From: Loxodes magnus
Lineage: Eukaryota > Ciliophora > Karyorelictea > Loxodida > Loxodidae
NCBI GenBank assembly: GCA_946699065.1
Contig: CAMPDV010001331.1
Coordinates: 1-64,000, forward strand
Reading direction: 5' to 3'
DNA length: 64,000 nucleotides
Positions 25,095 through 35,803 of the stretch are shown here, piece after piece (within the stretch, counting starts at the first letter, position 1; each line of letters starts with the position of its first letter). Position numbers and translations under genes: made by a program. A model generated the notes under the pieces. It was not told where the DNA came from, made no database searches, and was given only the letters and a program-made list of their open reading frames with translations.

Positions 25095-25920
25095 ATGAAA
25101 CTAATGAAAGAATTATCTATAAATTAAAAAAATGTCGAACACCAATGTTAAAAGAACAAAAGAAAAATTATAGTTAATCAAATAAAAAATCAAATTAATA
25201 TGCAAAAATGATTAATGTGCGCGAAGCACCTCAGTTGCACGAACTTTCAATATTAATAGTTACAATTAATAAAAATGTTCTCATGTTTCTTGTTAAAATA
25301 TAGAAGTCCAATGATTATGAAAATTTCTCAAAATGGGGAAACTTTTTTTTAAAAATTATTCTTAAATTTTTTATTAATGTTAACCGTTTTTATGAATAAG
25401 ATAAAACTAAAAAAAAGAAATACAGTCATTAATTAGACGAGTAAGTAAATGATTCATACGAACAGAGAGAACCCCAAAAAAAAATGAAAGTCTATACGAC
25501 GATAAAATATAACTTTCTTAGGTGAAATAATGCTAGAATAAACAACTCGCAGCGAAATATGCATTATAAAAATAAAAAAATCTGAAGTTACGAAAAATCT
25601 TCTATAAAAAACTTTAAGCAACAATGACATAAAAAAATAAAAAAATCAATGAACAAAACAAAAAAAAACGGATTAAAACGAAGTTTAAAAAAAATATTAC
25701 TTAGAAAAAAACTTAAAAAAAATAAAATACAATTTTTTATATATTTATTAAAAATTATATATTAAAAAATACACAAAAAAGTTCTATATATAGGCTATTA
25801 AAAAAAAAAAAATAATCATTACAAAATAAAAACTAATCTAAAAAACTATAAGCAAAAATAATTATAAAAGAATTAAAAAAATAAAAAAAAATAAAAGAAA
25901 GATAAGTAAATTTGAAATAT
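25095..25920. other. A-rich low-complexity spacer
   Basis: Dominated by A-runs and AAAAT words. The only notable element is a GTGC-GCGAA-GCAC hairpin near 25217. No gene is supported. Confidence 0.5.
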
Positions 25921-25929
25921 GCGATAGAT

Positions 25930-26150
25930 CTCTCTGAATCATCCAGACTGGAAGCTGTACTCGGACATTAAGTGGACATTCCTCTTATGTTATTTCGGTG
26001 GCGATCTCCAATGATCAGAAGTTCATTATCTCCAGAAGTAATGATAACTCTATCAAAGTCTGGGATTTCCAGACTGGAAACTGTACTCAGACATTAAATG
26101 GCCATTCCTCTGGAGTTTATTCGGTGGCGATAAATAATGATCATGAATTT
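25930..26150 (+). pseudogene. Orphan WD40 repeat fragment
   Basis: About 1.7 WD40 repeats without a gene around them: QTGNCTRTLSGHSSYVISVAI, then IKVWDFQTGNCTQTLNGHSSG and VYSVAINNDHEF. The DNA is almost identical to the 126-bp repeats of the kinase-WD40 gene at 43365-43990. It decays directly into T-rich low-complexity sequence at 26150, with no kinase part. It is best explained as a recently dispersed fragment of that gene or of a close paralogue; it is unlikely to be functional. Confidence 0.8.
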
Positions 26151-26469
26151 TTAATGATATTATTTCTTGCATTTTTTTATTTTTTTTAAATTTAAATCTT
26201 TTTTCTTTCTTATATTTTTAAATATTTTATATAGTTTATTTTTTTTACTTTTGTTTCTTTATATTTTAATATTTTTTTTAATTTTATTACTTTATTTTTG
26301 CAATTTTTTATTTATATATTTAGATTTTTTTTTCTTTGAAAATAAATATTTAAAATAATTTTAATATCACTTTTTATGATTACTCGAAATGTTCTTTTAT
26401 TAATTTTAGTTCTTCACTCTAGTTTTTAAAATAAGCCTGATTATTATTATATATATATTAAAAAATGGT
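26151..26469. repeat. T-rich low-complexity tract
   Basis: Long T-runs broken by A and C; apparent frames are all F/L/I/Y. It lies between the WD40 fragment and the LINE-B 5' region. Confidence 0.6.
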
Positions 26470-26472
26470 TAT

Positions 26473-26506
26473 CTGAAAGAGGAGTTTTAATACCACCTCT
26501 TCAGAG
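26473..26506 (+). other. Hairpin at the 5' end of LINE-B
   Basis: CTGAAAGAGG pairs with CCTCTTCAG (one bulged A) around a loop of about 13 nt. It lies upstream of ORF1 and could mark the element's 5' untranslated region. Confidence 0.5.
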
Positions 26507-26725
26507 TAGGAGAAAAAACTTGAATTACTTTCTTTTACCACGTCTTTGCTTTAATTATTCCAACCTTCTTTATTATGCATGGAAACCGGACTAATAATGC
26601 AAGACCTCAGACTACTCAGGACCAAACTAACTGACCGAACGAACACGAAATAATAGAAAAAAAATAGCAATATACCCATGATTGATCGAACTTTACTAAA
26701 AGGAGGAGCACAAAATAAGAAAGTA

Positions 26726-27597
26726 ATGTGGCAAAAAAAGAAAACAACCTAAGTAATTATTTAACAAAATAATGAACAACTCATTTCAGCCAACGTCACT
26801 GAAGAATAAATGTAAAGGGTCTACTAAAATGCCTATGATGATTTATCAGAAATGGTGGCCCCAATTTACTTTAACCATTACTTGGAAAACACTGATTTAG
26901 TAGAGAAAAAGGCCAAAGACTAAGAAGTTATACAAGTGTTTAGAAATCAAATATGGAAGGATTACGGACAATCAGTAGCGAAGTTCATAGTGAAATAAAA
27001 CGGAATTGCATACTTGGTATTTAACAATGAAGAAAGATGCTAACATTTCACTTAATTCAGGGAATGAACGTTCAAAGAGTTAGAATTCCTATCTAAGCTA
27101 GAAACTAATTGGAATATTTTGACATTCATAGCCACCCAATTTACTTCACAATCAACGAATACTCAAATATGAAGGAAGTAATGGAAATAATAAGTTAATA
27201 TGGAAAATCAAGAGGAGAGATATTACATACATATCCAAACACAACAATGCTAACAGGGAGCAGTCTAGTCTACCTAGATTTAAAGGATGTAGACGAAGCA
27301 AAAAGGATGCCAGAAGTAATAGATTTGAATGGAAACAAAATGAGAATATAACACCCAGTAAATTTTATCTGCTGCCTATGTAAAGTGAAAGGGCACGCAG
27401 ACCAGCAATGCAGAAGGGTAGAAGCAGCAAAAAGGAAAAAGCTACATACAAGAGAATTAGAGATGCTTGAAGGAGAAGTTATTTTAAAAATAAACAAACC
27501 AGATTTTGAAGCAAATCAAGCAAATAAGAGGATAATTGGAGAAGAAGAATAAATGATTATAGAGGAATCAAGGGAAGAAGAGAAGGAAATAAAATGA
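26726..27597 (+). pseudogene. LINE-B ORF1: zinc-knuckle RNA-binding protein with one frameshift
   Basis: Starts MWQKKKTTQVIIQQNNEQLI. The middle part (YQNAYDDLSEMVAPIYFNHY, FRNQIWKDYGQSVAKFIV) looks like a folded nucleic-acid-binding domain. A frameshift near 27110-27125 leads to YFDIHSHPIYFTINEYSN and LVYLDLKDVDEAKRMPEVI. It ends with a CCHC knuckle (CCLCKVKGHADQQC, C-X2-C-X4-H-X4-C) at about 27370-27410 and an E/K-rich tail closed by TGA 27595. ORF1 proteins coat LINE RNA; the knuckle supports nucleic-acid binding. The frameshift may be real or an assembly error. Confidence 0.75.
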
Positions 27598-27870
27598 GGA
27601 GAATAGAAAAATAATTAAAACAACTAAACAATTAAATAATAAAAAGTTTTTTATGCTTAAAGAATAAATAAAAATTATTTTTCATCAAAATGGAATTGGA
27701 CATATGTAAGACAGAGGGATAGAGAAATGTTCAAATAATTAAGTAAAATAAAAAACAATCAACGAAATAATAAGATATACCATAAAGCAAATTAGAGAAA
27801 AGGATAGGATAGGTGATGGTAAAAACGCTAAACCCTAACAAGAGAAATAAGAAATAAACAAAATAGTATA

Positions 27871-30800
27871 ATGGAGTATGTCAGGAAAAACGTAAATAAA
27901 GAAAAAAAGCAAAAAGAAATACAACAAACTCAAGAAGAAAATGAATAAGATGCAAGATAAAAGTGAGAAGAAAGAAGTAAATTGAAGCAAACTTCAATGA
28001 GAATGTACTATGCTAAGAAACCGATAAACAAAAATGAACAATTATCCGACTTCAACTAATAGGAAAAGGAAAAAGAAGAAGATTAGAATAGATAAGAAGA
28101 AGGAAAAGGTAGATAATAAGATGAAAAAGACAAAAAAGGGGAAAGAACTAATAAAGAAAATAATATGGAAGCATAGAATGATAGATAAGAAGAAGAAAAG
28201 GTGGAGAAGGAAGATGAATAAAAAGAAGAATAAGGTGAAGAGGAAGTAGAGGGAATGAGTGTAAAAAAAGATTAAGAATAAGTCATAAAAATAGGGACAG
28301 CAAATGTTAGGGGAGTAAGAAGTGCAAAAGAGGCACTAGCCAAATTTATGACTCAAAAAAGTATCCACATAATGGCAATATAAGAAATTTAGATTGAAGA
28401 CTAAAAAGATATGTGTAATATAGCAGGATATAAAAACTTAATAAATGTGGGATCAAAAAAAGGAAAAGGAGTAGCATTCTATATTAGAAACGACATATGT
28501 AAGGAGATCAGAGAGATATAGAATGAAGTAAACCAAATGACGCTCTTTGGAGGAGCGAGAGTAATGGCAATAGAAATAATGAAATAATTAGCAGTAATAA
28601 ATGTCTACGCTCCTGTTGCAAATAACAACGAACAGTATGAGTCTTTCTATAATTTAGTGAATGAATTTAAACTATAAGCAATAGAAAAAGGACTTAATAT
28701 AATGATAATAGGAGACTGAAATGCGCACATAGAAAAATGACTGCCAAAGAAAACAAACTCAGCAGGAAAGAGAATGACACAGTTTATGGAACAGAATAAT
28801 TTAATATGCCTAGACCCAACTGAAATAGGTATTTTTATTCACTAAAACAATGAGTATAAAATAGATTACTTTTTAATCGAAGAGAGTATGAGAGAAAAGG
28901 TGTTAAAGAGTGATTTTTATTACTCATACGTAATAGGTGACCATAGGCCTGGTATTATATAGGTAAAGATGGGTAAAGAAGTAAGAAAGCCATAAAAGAT
29001 AGCAAAAATAAACTACCTACTATTAAAGAAAAAAGAGATATAAGAAAAATTTGAAAGATTTATACAAGAAAATCTCTAAGAAGAAGAAATTGATAACCTA
29101 AACGGCACATAGACTTATAAATGATGAAAGAAAAGGATATAAGAAGGAGTTTAAATAGTATGTGGAAAATTCAAAACATAAAACTCTAAGATATATAAAT
29201 ATTCAGAAACAACAAAATAATGTAATAAAATCTTTAGAAAATGCAGCAAACAATTAAAATAAAGGGTAAAGAACAGAGAACAAATAAATGAAAATCAATA
29301 AATTGAGAATCAAAGAGAATACCAAAGAGTAAGATAAGAATACATTTAATCAAGAAAAAAAGATAAAAGAAACTAACTAAACCTATTTATGGACAATGTA
29401 AATAAAGGAAGTCTAACAGATATGTGGAAGAAACTAAAAAGCTTACTTAATAGAAAAAATAATTAATGAGTACCCTTATTAAAAGAAGATGTTAATACTT
29501 TCAGGGATGAATGGTAGAAACTCTATGAAGATGGCTATAATACGCTACCAACTAAATTCTTAAACAAGAGATAAATAGTGATAAACGAATATGAAATTTG
29601 AGAAATCATCAACTAATTGGCGAAATGAAAAGCAGCAGGACCTGATGAAATACAAGTAGGCACAATATTAGCAGGTGGGAAAAAACTAACAGAAGTAACA
29701 TGTAAAATGATAGTTAAGATGATTTAAGAGGGAGTAATACCTTAAGAGATGAAATAATAATACATAATATTAATATACAAAAAAGGAGGACAGATGAAGT
29801 CGATGAATTATAGACCAATCTCTTTACTGAATCATGCTTTAAAAATAGTAGATGCATGAATTTTCTAGCAACTATAAGGATATCTGCATAATGATGAAAG
29901 CGAATATTAATATGGCTTTAAAAAAGGAAAATCATGCTCACTATAAATTTTCAACCTAAGAACAGTATAGGAATGATCAATACGGAACAAAAAAGATGTT
30001 TTCGTAATATTTGTTGATATTAAGAAAGCGTACGACTCGGTGCAAAGAAAAGATATATGATAAATCCTAAACGATCTAAAAGTACCGGAATAGATAATTA
30101 AACTCCTAGCAAACTTCTACTGTGAAGAAGAAATTAAACTTAAAATCAATGAATAAATAGCAAAATCATTCGCGACAAATAAAGGACTAAAACAGGGAAG
30201 CATAACGTCGCCAAGACTATTTAACTTAATAATAGCAAGACTTCTCCATAGCTTGGAAGATTAAAAGCTAGGAATTACGATAGACTTTAAAAACTAAGAG
30301 GGATGAACACAAGAAATATATGCAGGATGTTTTGCATATGCAGATGACCTAGCCTTAATAAGTGAATGAGAATAATTAGAGGAAGTAATCAAAAATTTAA
30401 CCTCATGGGCAGAAAAATACAAACTGGAAATTGCAGATAAAACAAAATGAATGATATGAAAAGCAGCAGAAAATAGAAACTGAGAAAATATAGGCAATAC
30501 TATCGAGGTGGGAAACTTAAAAATCGAAAGAGTAACGTCCTTTTAGTACTTAGGGCATATATAGAAGAAACCATCAGCTTTGAAAAACACATGGAGAACA
30601 GACTAGAAGCAGCATAAAAGATGTAAACATGAATACTGGGTAAAATAACAATGAATAAGGGATTAACACCATATAACGCAGGTATAATGATAAAAACGTT
30701 CGTAAGTTCAGTATTCAGTTATAAAACAGAAGTTATCCCATATTGTGAATAATTTGTAGGAAAATAGGTGATGGAACAATTAGAAATAATATAGAGAAGA

Positions 30801-31883
30801 TCTTTACGAGCAATCATAGATGCCCCTTTCTAAATGTAAAATGAGATGCTGGAATACGAGTTACAGTTTATGAAATTTAAACATAACCTATGGCAGAAAA
30901 CGCTGAGATTAAGAGGCAGACTAATAGGTAACTAAGGAAAAACAGTAGATGGATTAATGTTCGACCTAAGTAAAGAAGAGAACTTTATTTTTGAACAATA
31001 CTGCACGAAAATAAAATTAGAATTAAAAATTGAAGACAAAAATATATTTATAGATGATGGTAATAATAATCAAAAAGGGAAGAAAACATTAATCGTGCAA
31101 TTTGAGAACATAGAGTATACATAGAAGATAGAGAAAGAATGGAGTAAATGATAACAACTCTACAGTATATAAAAACATGATTTGATGAATATGTAGTAGG
31201 ACCACCCAACTACCTGAGATACAATAAAAATAGAAAAGAAGAAATATGCTACATATTTAGAATAAGAACGAGATGTAATGGAGCCAGGATTGTTTAAAAG
31301 AAAGACACCTAGTTGCGACAAGCAAATGCCCTTTCTGTAATGATGTAAGAGAAAACGAAAGGCATATCATAGAAAAATGCTCAGAATACAAAGAAAGTAG
31401 ATAAATATGTATTAGAAAGTTAAGAACAATAGGAGTAGAAAGACAAGGAATGGAACTATTTGATATAATATGAGGTACGGCAAAATTCAAAAAATTCATT
31501 AGAACCTAAGAAGAGTAAAAAAGAGCTAAAACTGACTTGATAATAAAAGATTATATCAAAAACATATTAGAAAAAAGGAAAAAAGGATACTTAGAAAAGA
31601 AAATTGAATGAAAAAAAGAAATAGGAAAAGATTATAGAGCAGGAAAAGGATAGTTTTTATGAGTTTATAAAAGCTTGATTAAGAAGAAAATAATTAGAAA
31701 CGAAAATTAGCAAAGTATGTAAAAAAAATAATGGACGCTCGTAACAAAGAATCAATAAAACGTAGATAGATAGAAGACAGAAGAACAAGAGATATTGAAG
31801 AAGAAAATGATGAAGATATGGAACTAATAAGAGAAGAATTTTTATTACCTGAAGGCTTACTTGAAGAAATAGACATGTATTGA
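27871..31883 (+). pseudogene. LINE-B ORF2: endonuclease-reverse transcriptase, nearly intact
   Basis: ATG 27871 opens a K/E-rich leader, then an uninterrupted endonuclease and RT frame to about 30555. Endonuclease motifs are GTANVRGVRS, AIQEIQIED, NVYAPVANNN, GDWNAHIE (28711; W=TGA) and IGDHRPGI. RT motifs are AGPDEIQVG, MNYRPISLLN (29810), FVDIKKAYDSV (30010), GLKQGSITSPRLFNL (30190), YADDLALIS (30335) and FQYLGHI. A one-base shift at about 30560 continues EETISFEKHMENRLEAAQKM. A second shift before 31270 leads to the finger CPFCNDVRENERHIIEKC. A third precedes the end EFLLPEGLLEEIDMY and TGA 31881-31883. The enzyme performs target-primed reverse transcription. All catalytic residues are present, including the YADD aspartates. 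Confidence 0.85.
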
Positions 31884-31906
31884 AACATTTATTAAAGAGC
31901 TGCGCA

Positions 31907-31936
31907 CCAACGAGATGCTACGCGCTCTATAATCAA
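31907..31936 (+). other. 3' hairpin of LINE-B
   Basis: GAGC and GCG pair with CGC and GCTC across a loop of about 16 nt, with one bulged T. It lies 24 nt after the ORF2 stop and is GC-rich against its surroundings. 3' stem-loops often serve as the template-recognition signal of LINE reverse transcriptases (inference). Confidence 0.5.
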
Positions 31937-32115
31937 ATTTATTTATAAGATTTTATGATTTCTCAAGTCTAATTTTACTTAAAAAATTATATAAATTTTT
32001 TTTTAAAGTTTTTAGATTTTTTTTATCTATTTTTTTTCTTGTTTCTTATTTTTTTACATTATATTTTATGAATTTCGTTTATTCTTGCAAATTACTATAA
32101 ATATTTTTGTTATTT

Positions 32116-33048
32116 TCATTAGTATCTAAAGAATCTTTTCACATTTTTTTATTTACAATTTCAAACTTTTATGTATAAAAAGACTTATGATTTTTACTTT
32201 ATCAGCTTAATTTTTTTATAAAGACTTTACTAATGGCTTTTACATCTATTCGAAGATTCTCTTATTATTTTAATTTTGGTTTTTCAATCTATTCTTTTCA
32301 ATTCCTAACTTTCTTTAAATTTCATATGTTAATTTTTAAGTCGTTATCCTTAATTTTTATGAGCATAAGCTAAAATGCTATTTTTTTGTTGTTTTTGTTG
32401 TTGTTGTTTCACTTTAAAAAAAGATGATTTTTGCTTTTTATAGGCAAATTTCATTGTTTATGAATGCTTTTAATTATCTACACTATCATTCTTTCATTTA
32501 ATACTACTATAGTTACACAAGCTCGATATCTAATATTACTTTTTAATTTTATACAGTTTTGGAACCCTTCATTGAATAAACTTTTTCTAATTTAGAAGTA
32601 GTTATTATATCTCTTACTGATTAATGATTTCATCCAGCAATCTTATTGTTCTTTAAGTATCAGCACATAAAAGGTCTTTGGATTTTGTTAAAAGTTTTCG
32701 ACTAATTCTTTAAGATTCCCTTCTCGTCTTCTTGCTCTTATAACCTTATTTCTATTTTCTGTATTTATTCAATATAACTAAGATTTTTTTAATTCATGGT
32801 AATTTTTATCTTTTCGATTTAATTTATCACTAGTATAAGACTCTGAAATTTAGCATCTTATCTAAAAGTAAAAATTCCATAAAACATCTTCATTCAAAAT
32901 CCTATTTTCTAAAAATTACGCTGTTTATTGCTTAGCATAATACTAATTTTCTTACTAATTCTTTTAAAATTCCTTTTTTTCTATCTAGTGCCTTTATCTC
33001 CTAAAAATATTATTCTTAATAAAGTATTACTGTAAGTAAAATACCCAT
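32116..33048 (-). CDS. Basic glutamine-rich protein of unknown function, 310 aa
   Basis: From ATG 33048 (MGILLTVILYQEQYFQEIKAL) the frame runs exactly 311 codons to TGA 32118-32116. It includes LKELVRKLVLCQAINSVIF, MEFLLLDKMLNFRVLYQW and the basic helical RRESQRISRKLLTKSKDLL. Further on are TQRTIRLLDEIINQQEIQQ and a QQQQKQQ tract written mainly with CAA, although most other Q codons are TAA/TAG. Several tryptophans are TGA. Other frames in the region are also open, but this one has the most regular composition. Coding may extend upstream without an ATG. The family is not recognised. Confidence 0.5.
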
Positions 33049-33116
33049 CCCTCTTTTAAGTTCTTCGCTTTCTTTTTTTCTACTTTATTTAATATCCGAG
33101 TTTGATTTAGTAAAAT

Positions 33117-34294
33117 ATGAATAGCAATATAAGAGCGTGAGTCTATAATTATAAAGCAACTATATTCATTTATTTTAGATTCTTAATACTATTCAAAGAG
33201 ATATTTAAGCTATCGTTATCTTAAGAGAATAATACTAATTAGTTAAATCCATTGATAGATCAAACTTTATAGAAGGTAAAGTATCTCACTGATATAAAAA
33301 GACTCTAGTGGCTAAGTGTTTAGAGGGAAAGTATAAAAGATTAGCTAGAAAAACTAAGGAATTGCTTGAAATTTTTAGTTTTTGCACTTGTAAGAAGAAG
33401 GTTTTTATCAATAGCAAGACTCAAGTTAACTCCTTTGATATTGAAACTGCTTAGCATCCTACAAATTAATTAGAGGAAGTATATTAATAAAGTTGCAAGT
33501 TAGTTTGATAGGAAATATCTGAAAGCATTGAAATAGTTTGTGGCAATAACTGGAAATAGAAATTTAAATACTAGAAACTTCAAAAGTCAAGACACAGATC
33601 TATCGAATCTAAAAAAAATTATGAATAGAGGGAGTTAAATAAAAGGCTTGGAAGGAGATAAAAGAAGAAACAGTATTGGCTATTTATTAAGTTAAACTAG
33701 TAAATCTATTCCTTTAAACCCTTACAGGAAGCTCTATTTTATAATCTTTTATAAGCTCAGAAGATTATCATATGTTCTATATCTCTCTTTTAGTAACTAA
33801 TAATAGTATTAATTAAGAAGCAAAGAACTAGTTTCTCACTTTAGTAAGATAATAGTTAAACGTAATTAAGAAACATTAATAATAAGACTAAAGATTAATA
33901 AAAGAGATCTAATAAAATATTTGAACTAAAGCTTAATAAATAGTAGAAGGCTATTTAATTAAAAAAATTTAATTTATCAGCAATGTTTAAAAAATGCTAT
34001 AGTCATTATTAATTAAATAACGCTCTAGTTGTAATTAACTAGGCTTACTTATTTCACTTTAAATAAAAAATAAAAGATGCAATTGAAAAATAGAAAACCT
34101 AGAGAATGGCTTTAATCTCTTATATACTCTTAGCTCTTCATAAGCTGACTGAGAAATGGTATTAACTTCTCTCAACTTAGAACTAGTGATTAAGCTTAAA
34201 ATATTAAAGAGATAAAAAATCGGAGTTAAGAAATCTGAGGGATAAGGAAAAATAATAAGCATAAAAACTACTAAACCCTAAATAAAAAATTTGA
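33117..34294 (+). CDS. Basic protein of unknown function, about 385 aa, one 20-nt intron
   Basis: Divergent from the preceding gene (68 nt between ATGs). Exon 1 is MNSNIRA; a 20-nt intron at 33137-33156 joins it to NYIHLFQILNTIQRDIQAIV. It continues KVSHWYKKTLVAKCLEGKYK, ELLEIFSFCTCKKKVFINSK, CKLVWQEISESIEIVCGNNW and a basic KNYEQRELNKRLGRRQKKK. The C-terminal part is helical (KEKQQAQKLL). A first TGA at 34187 could be the stop (350 aa). The next in-frame TGA, 34292-34294, leaves 22 nt to the next ATG, and the sequence between the two still looks coding. A short C-T-C cluster is the only metal-site-like motif. Function unknown. Confidence 0.5.
33137..33156 (+). other. 20-nt candidate intron
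   Basis: GTGAGTCTATAATTATAAAG. Removing it places the only nearby ATG in frame with the downstream coding region. Confidence 0.5.
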
Positions 34295-34316
34295 TTTCTC
34301 CAGACTTTTTCTAAAA

Positions 34317-34857
34317 ATGGAAATTATTGAAACTAAAAGTGAAATAAAACCGTTTGAGAGGATAATGTATAAACTTTGACGGAACATCAAAGACATAAAA
34401 TACTCAGAAAAAAGCAGACTAAGCAGTTAGGGATGAATAAGATAGTTCTTCTATCAGTACGAATTTTTATTCGAGCGAAAGCGAAAAACTTAAGGAAATT
34501 CTTTAGGATTTGCTCAATAAAATTTTAAATCGCTATAGATAATTAAAGAAAAATAAAAAATTAGTTGCAAAACTTTAAAATAGTTTTTCCTTTAACTGGA
34601 AAAATATAGAAAAAGTGATTTATGGAAGAAGCAAGAAAAATATGGGAAAAATTCTAATAAAGCTCAGATATTATAAAACTGATTAGATAATTAATCTAAT
34701 GCTATCTAAAACAATTTTGTATTCTGCATTCACAGAGAAAAAATGCAGAAATAATAAGAAAAAACATCATAAAAACAAAGTAAATTTATTAATAAATCTA
34801 AGAAAATACCAAAAGCTAATTTTTATCCTTGGAAAAAAAAGATCTTAAAGCAACTGA
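34317..34857 (+). CDS. Small basic protein of unknown function, 174 aa, one 16-nt intron
   Basis: ATG 34317 follows an A-rich context. It begins MEIIETKSEIKPFERIMYKLW. A 16-nt intron (34426-34441) leads into a serine-rich stretch (SSSISTNFYSSESEKLKEIL), then LLNKILNRYRQLKKNKKLV. NWKNIEKVIYGRSKKNMGKI, reminiscent in spacing of a helix-turn-helix, follows. The model closes at TGA 34855-34857 in exactly 175 codons. An alternative unspliced frame is also open, so the exon structure is not certain. No domain is recognised. Confidence 0.45.
34426..34441 (+). other. 16-nt candidate intron
   Basis: GTTAGGGATGAATAAG, same length as the TTLL intron; joins the two frames of the small basic protein. Confidence 0.4.
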
Positions 34858-35803
34858 TTTTAATGTGAAATTTTTAATAATATATAATTAAAATGCATAA
34901 CGAAAATGATAATAGTGGGTAAATATACAATTCTTCAAATAAATAAAATGTAAATAGTTGGTTCACAAGTAAAAGTATCCAGTTTTGTTTAGTAATAAAA
35001 AAGTTTAAATTAGAGATTTAACTTAAACTTAAAGAAAGTTTATACAATTAAAATATTCTTTTAGTTAATCTCATTATTATAGACTCTATTTTATTTAGAA
35101 TCTTTAAACATCTTAATTAGTATAATTATCTTAACAAGCATTTCAAATAAATATTCACTTATTATTATTTAGATTTTAGTAAGTCATTCTGCTATTATTA
35201 TATTCATTAATACCTAATAATAATTCCCTTTGTTGAAGTATTAATATTGTTTAATTCAAGCAAGATTATTTATAAGGGAGAGCTTTAATCTTAAAATAAA
35301 AGAAAATTGTCTTCAAAAATTTAAATGCAAATGAAAAGGCAGAAGCTAGAGATATGAAACCTTTACCAAGAAGTTATTATATCTAAAAAGAGAAAACTGA
35401 TAATGCATAAAATCTCCTATTATTATGACTATTTAGATTTGTAACATATAATCTTAAACTTCTTTATTTATAAAAGTATGCTATTTTAATAGTCATTATA
35501 ACAACTAAATTATGTCCTCCTAAAGTCTTTAGTAGAAGGAAAAATAAGTAGCATCTAATTTAAGATGTTGGTATAAAGAAACATTTATAATGATTTATAG
35601 AAGTTTTCAAAAAGTTATTATATTAGAGGCATATTTAGCAAAAAAGCAAATAAAAGGAATCTATGTAATAATAGAGAAAAGTCTAACTAATATAATATAA
35701 TATATTATATTTACTTAGTAACGATTCTTCATTTCACTTTTATTCTAAATTATTTAAGCAAATAATTTAAATATTTGGTCTCTTATTATTTTTTTATTTA
35801 CTA
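34858..35803. other. Intergenic spacer
   Basis: AT-rich spacer with no supported feature on either strand. It ends at the stop codon of the minus-strand LNR gene. Confidence 0.5.

Larger units (their letters stand above)
26470..31936 (+). mobile_element. LINE-B: largely preserved non-LTR retrotransposon
   Basis: About 5.4 kb, plus strand, with two ORFs: ORF1 with a CCHC zinc knuckle, and ORF2 with APE endonuclease, reverse transcriptase and a C-terminal CPFC...H...C finger. It is flanked by a 5' hairpin (CTGAAAGAGG...CCTCTTCAG, 26473-26506) and a 3' hairpin (GAGCTGCG...CGCGCTC, about 31907-31936). Coding sequence uses TAA/TAG=Q and TGA=W throughout. It has only a few frameshifts, so the copy is young or carries assembly indels. 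It is clearly different in sequence from LINE-A. Exact ends and target-site duplications were not established. Confidence 0.85.

Noticed and set aside
26167..26358. Short F/L/I-rich open frame
   Set aside because: T-rich low-complexity tract; not protein-like.
28034..28249. Lysine-rich standard-code open frame
   Set aside because: Out-of-frame shadow of the E/K-rich leader of LINE-B ORF2 starting at 27871.
150..34280. AACCCTAA words (about 155, 27830, 34272) as internal telomere repeats
   Set aside because: Single copies only, no tandem array; expected by chance in AT-rich DNA of this length.
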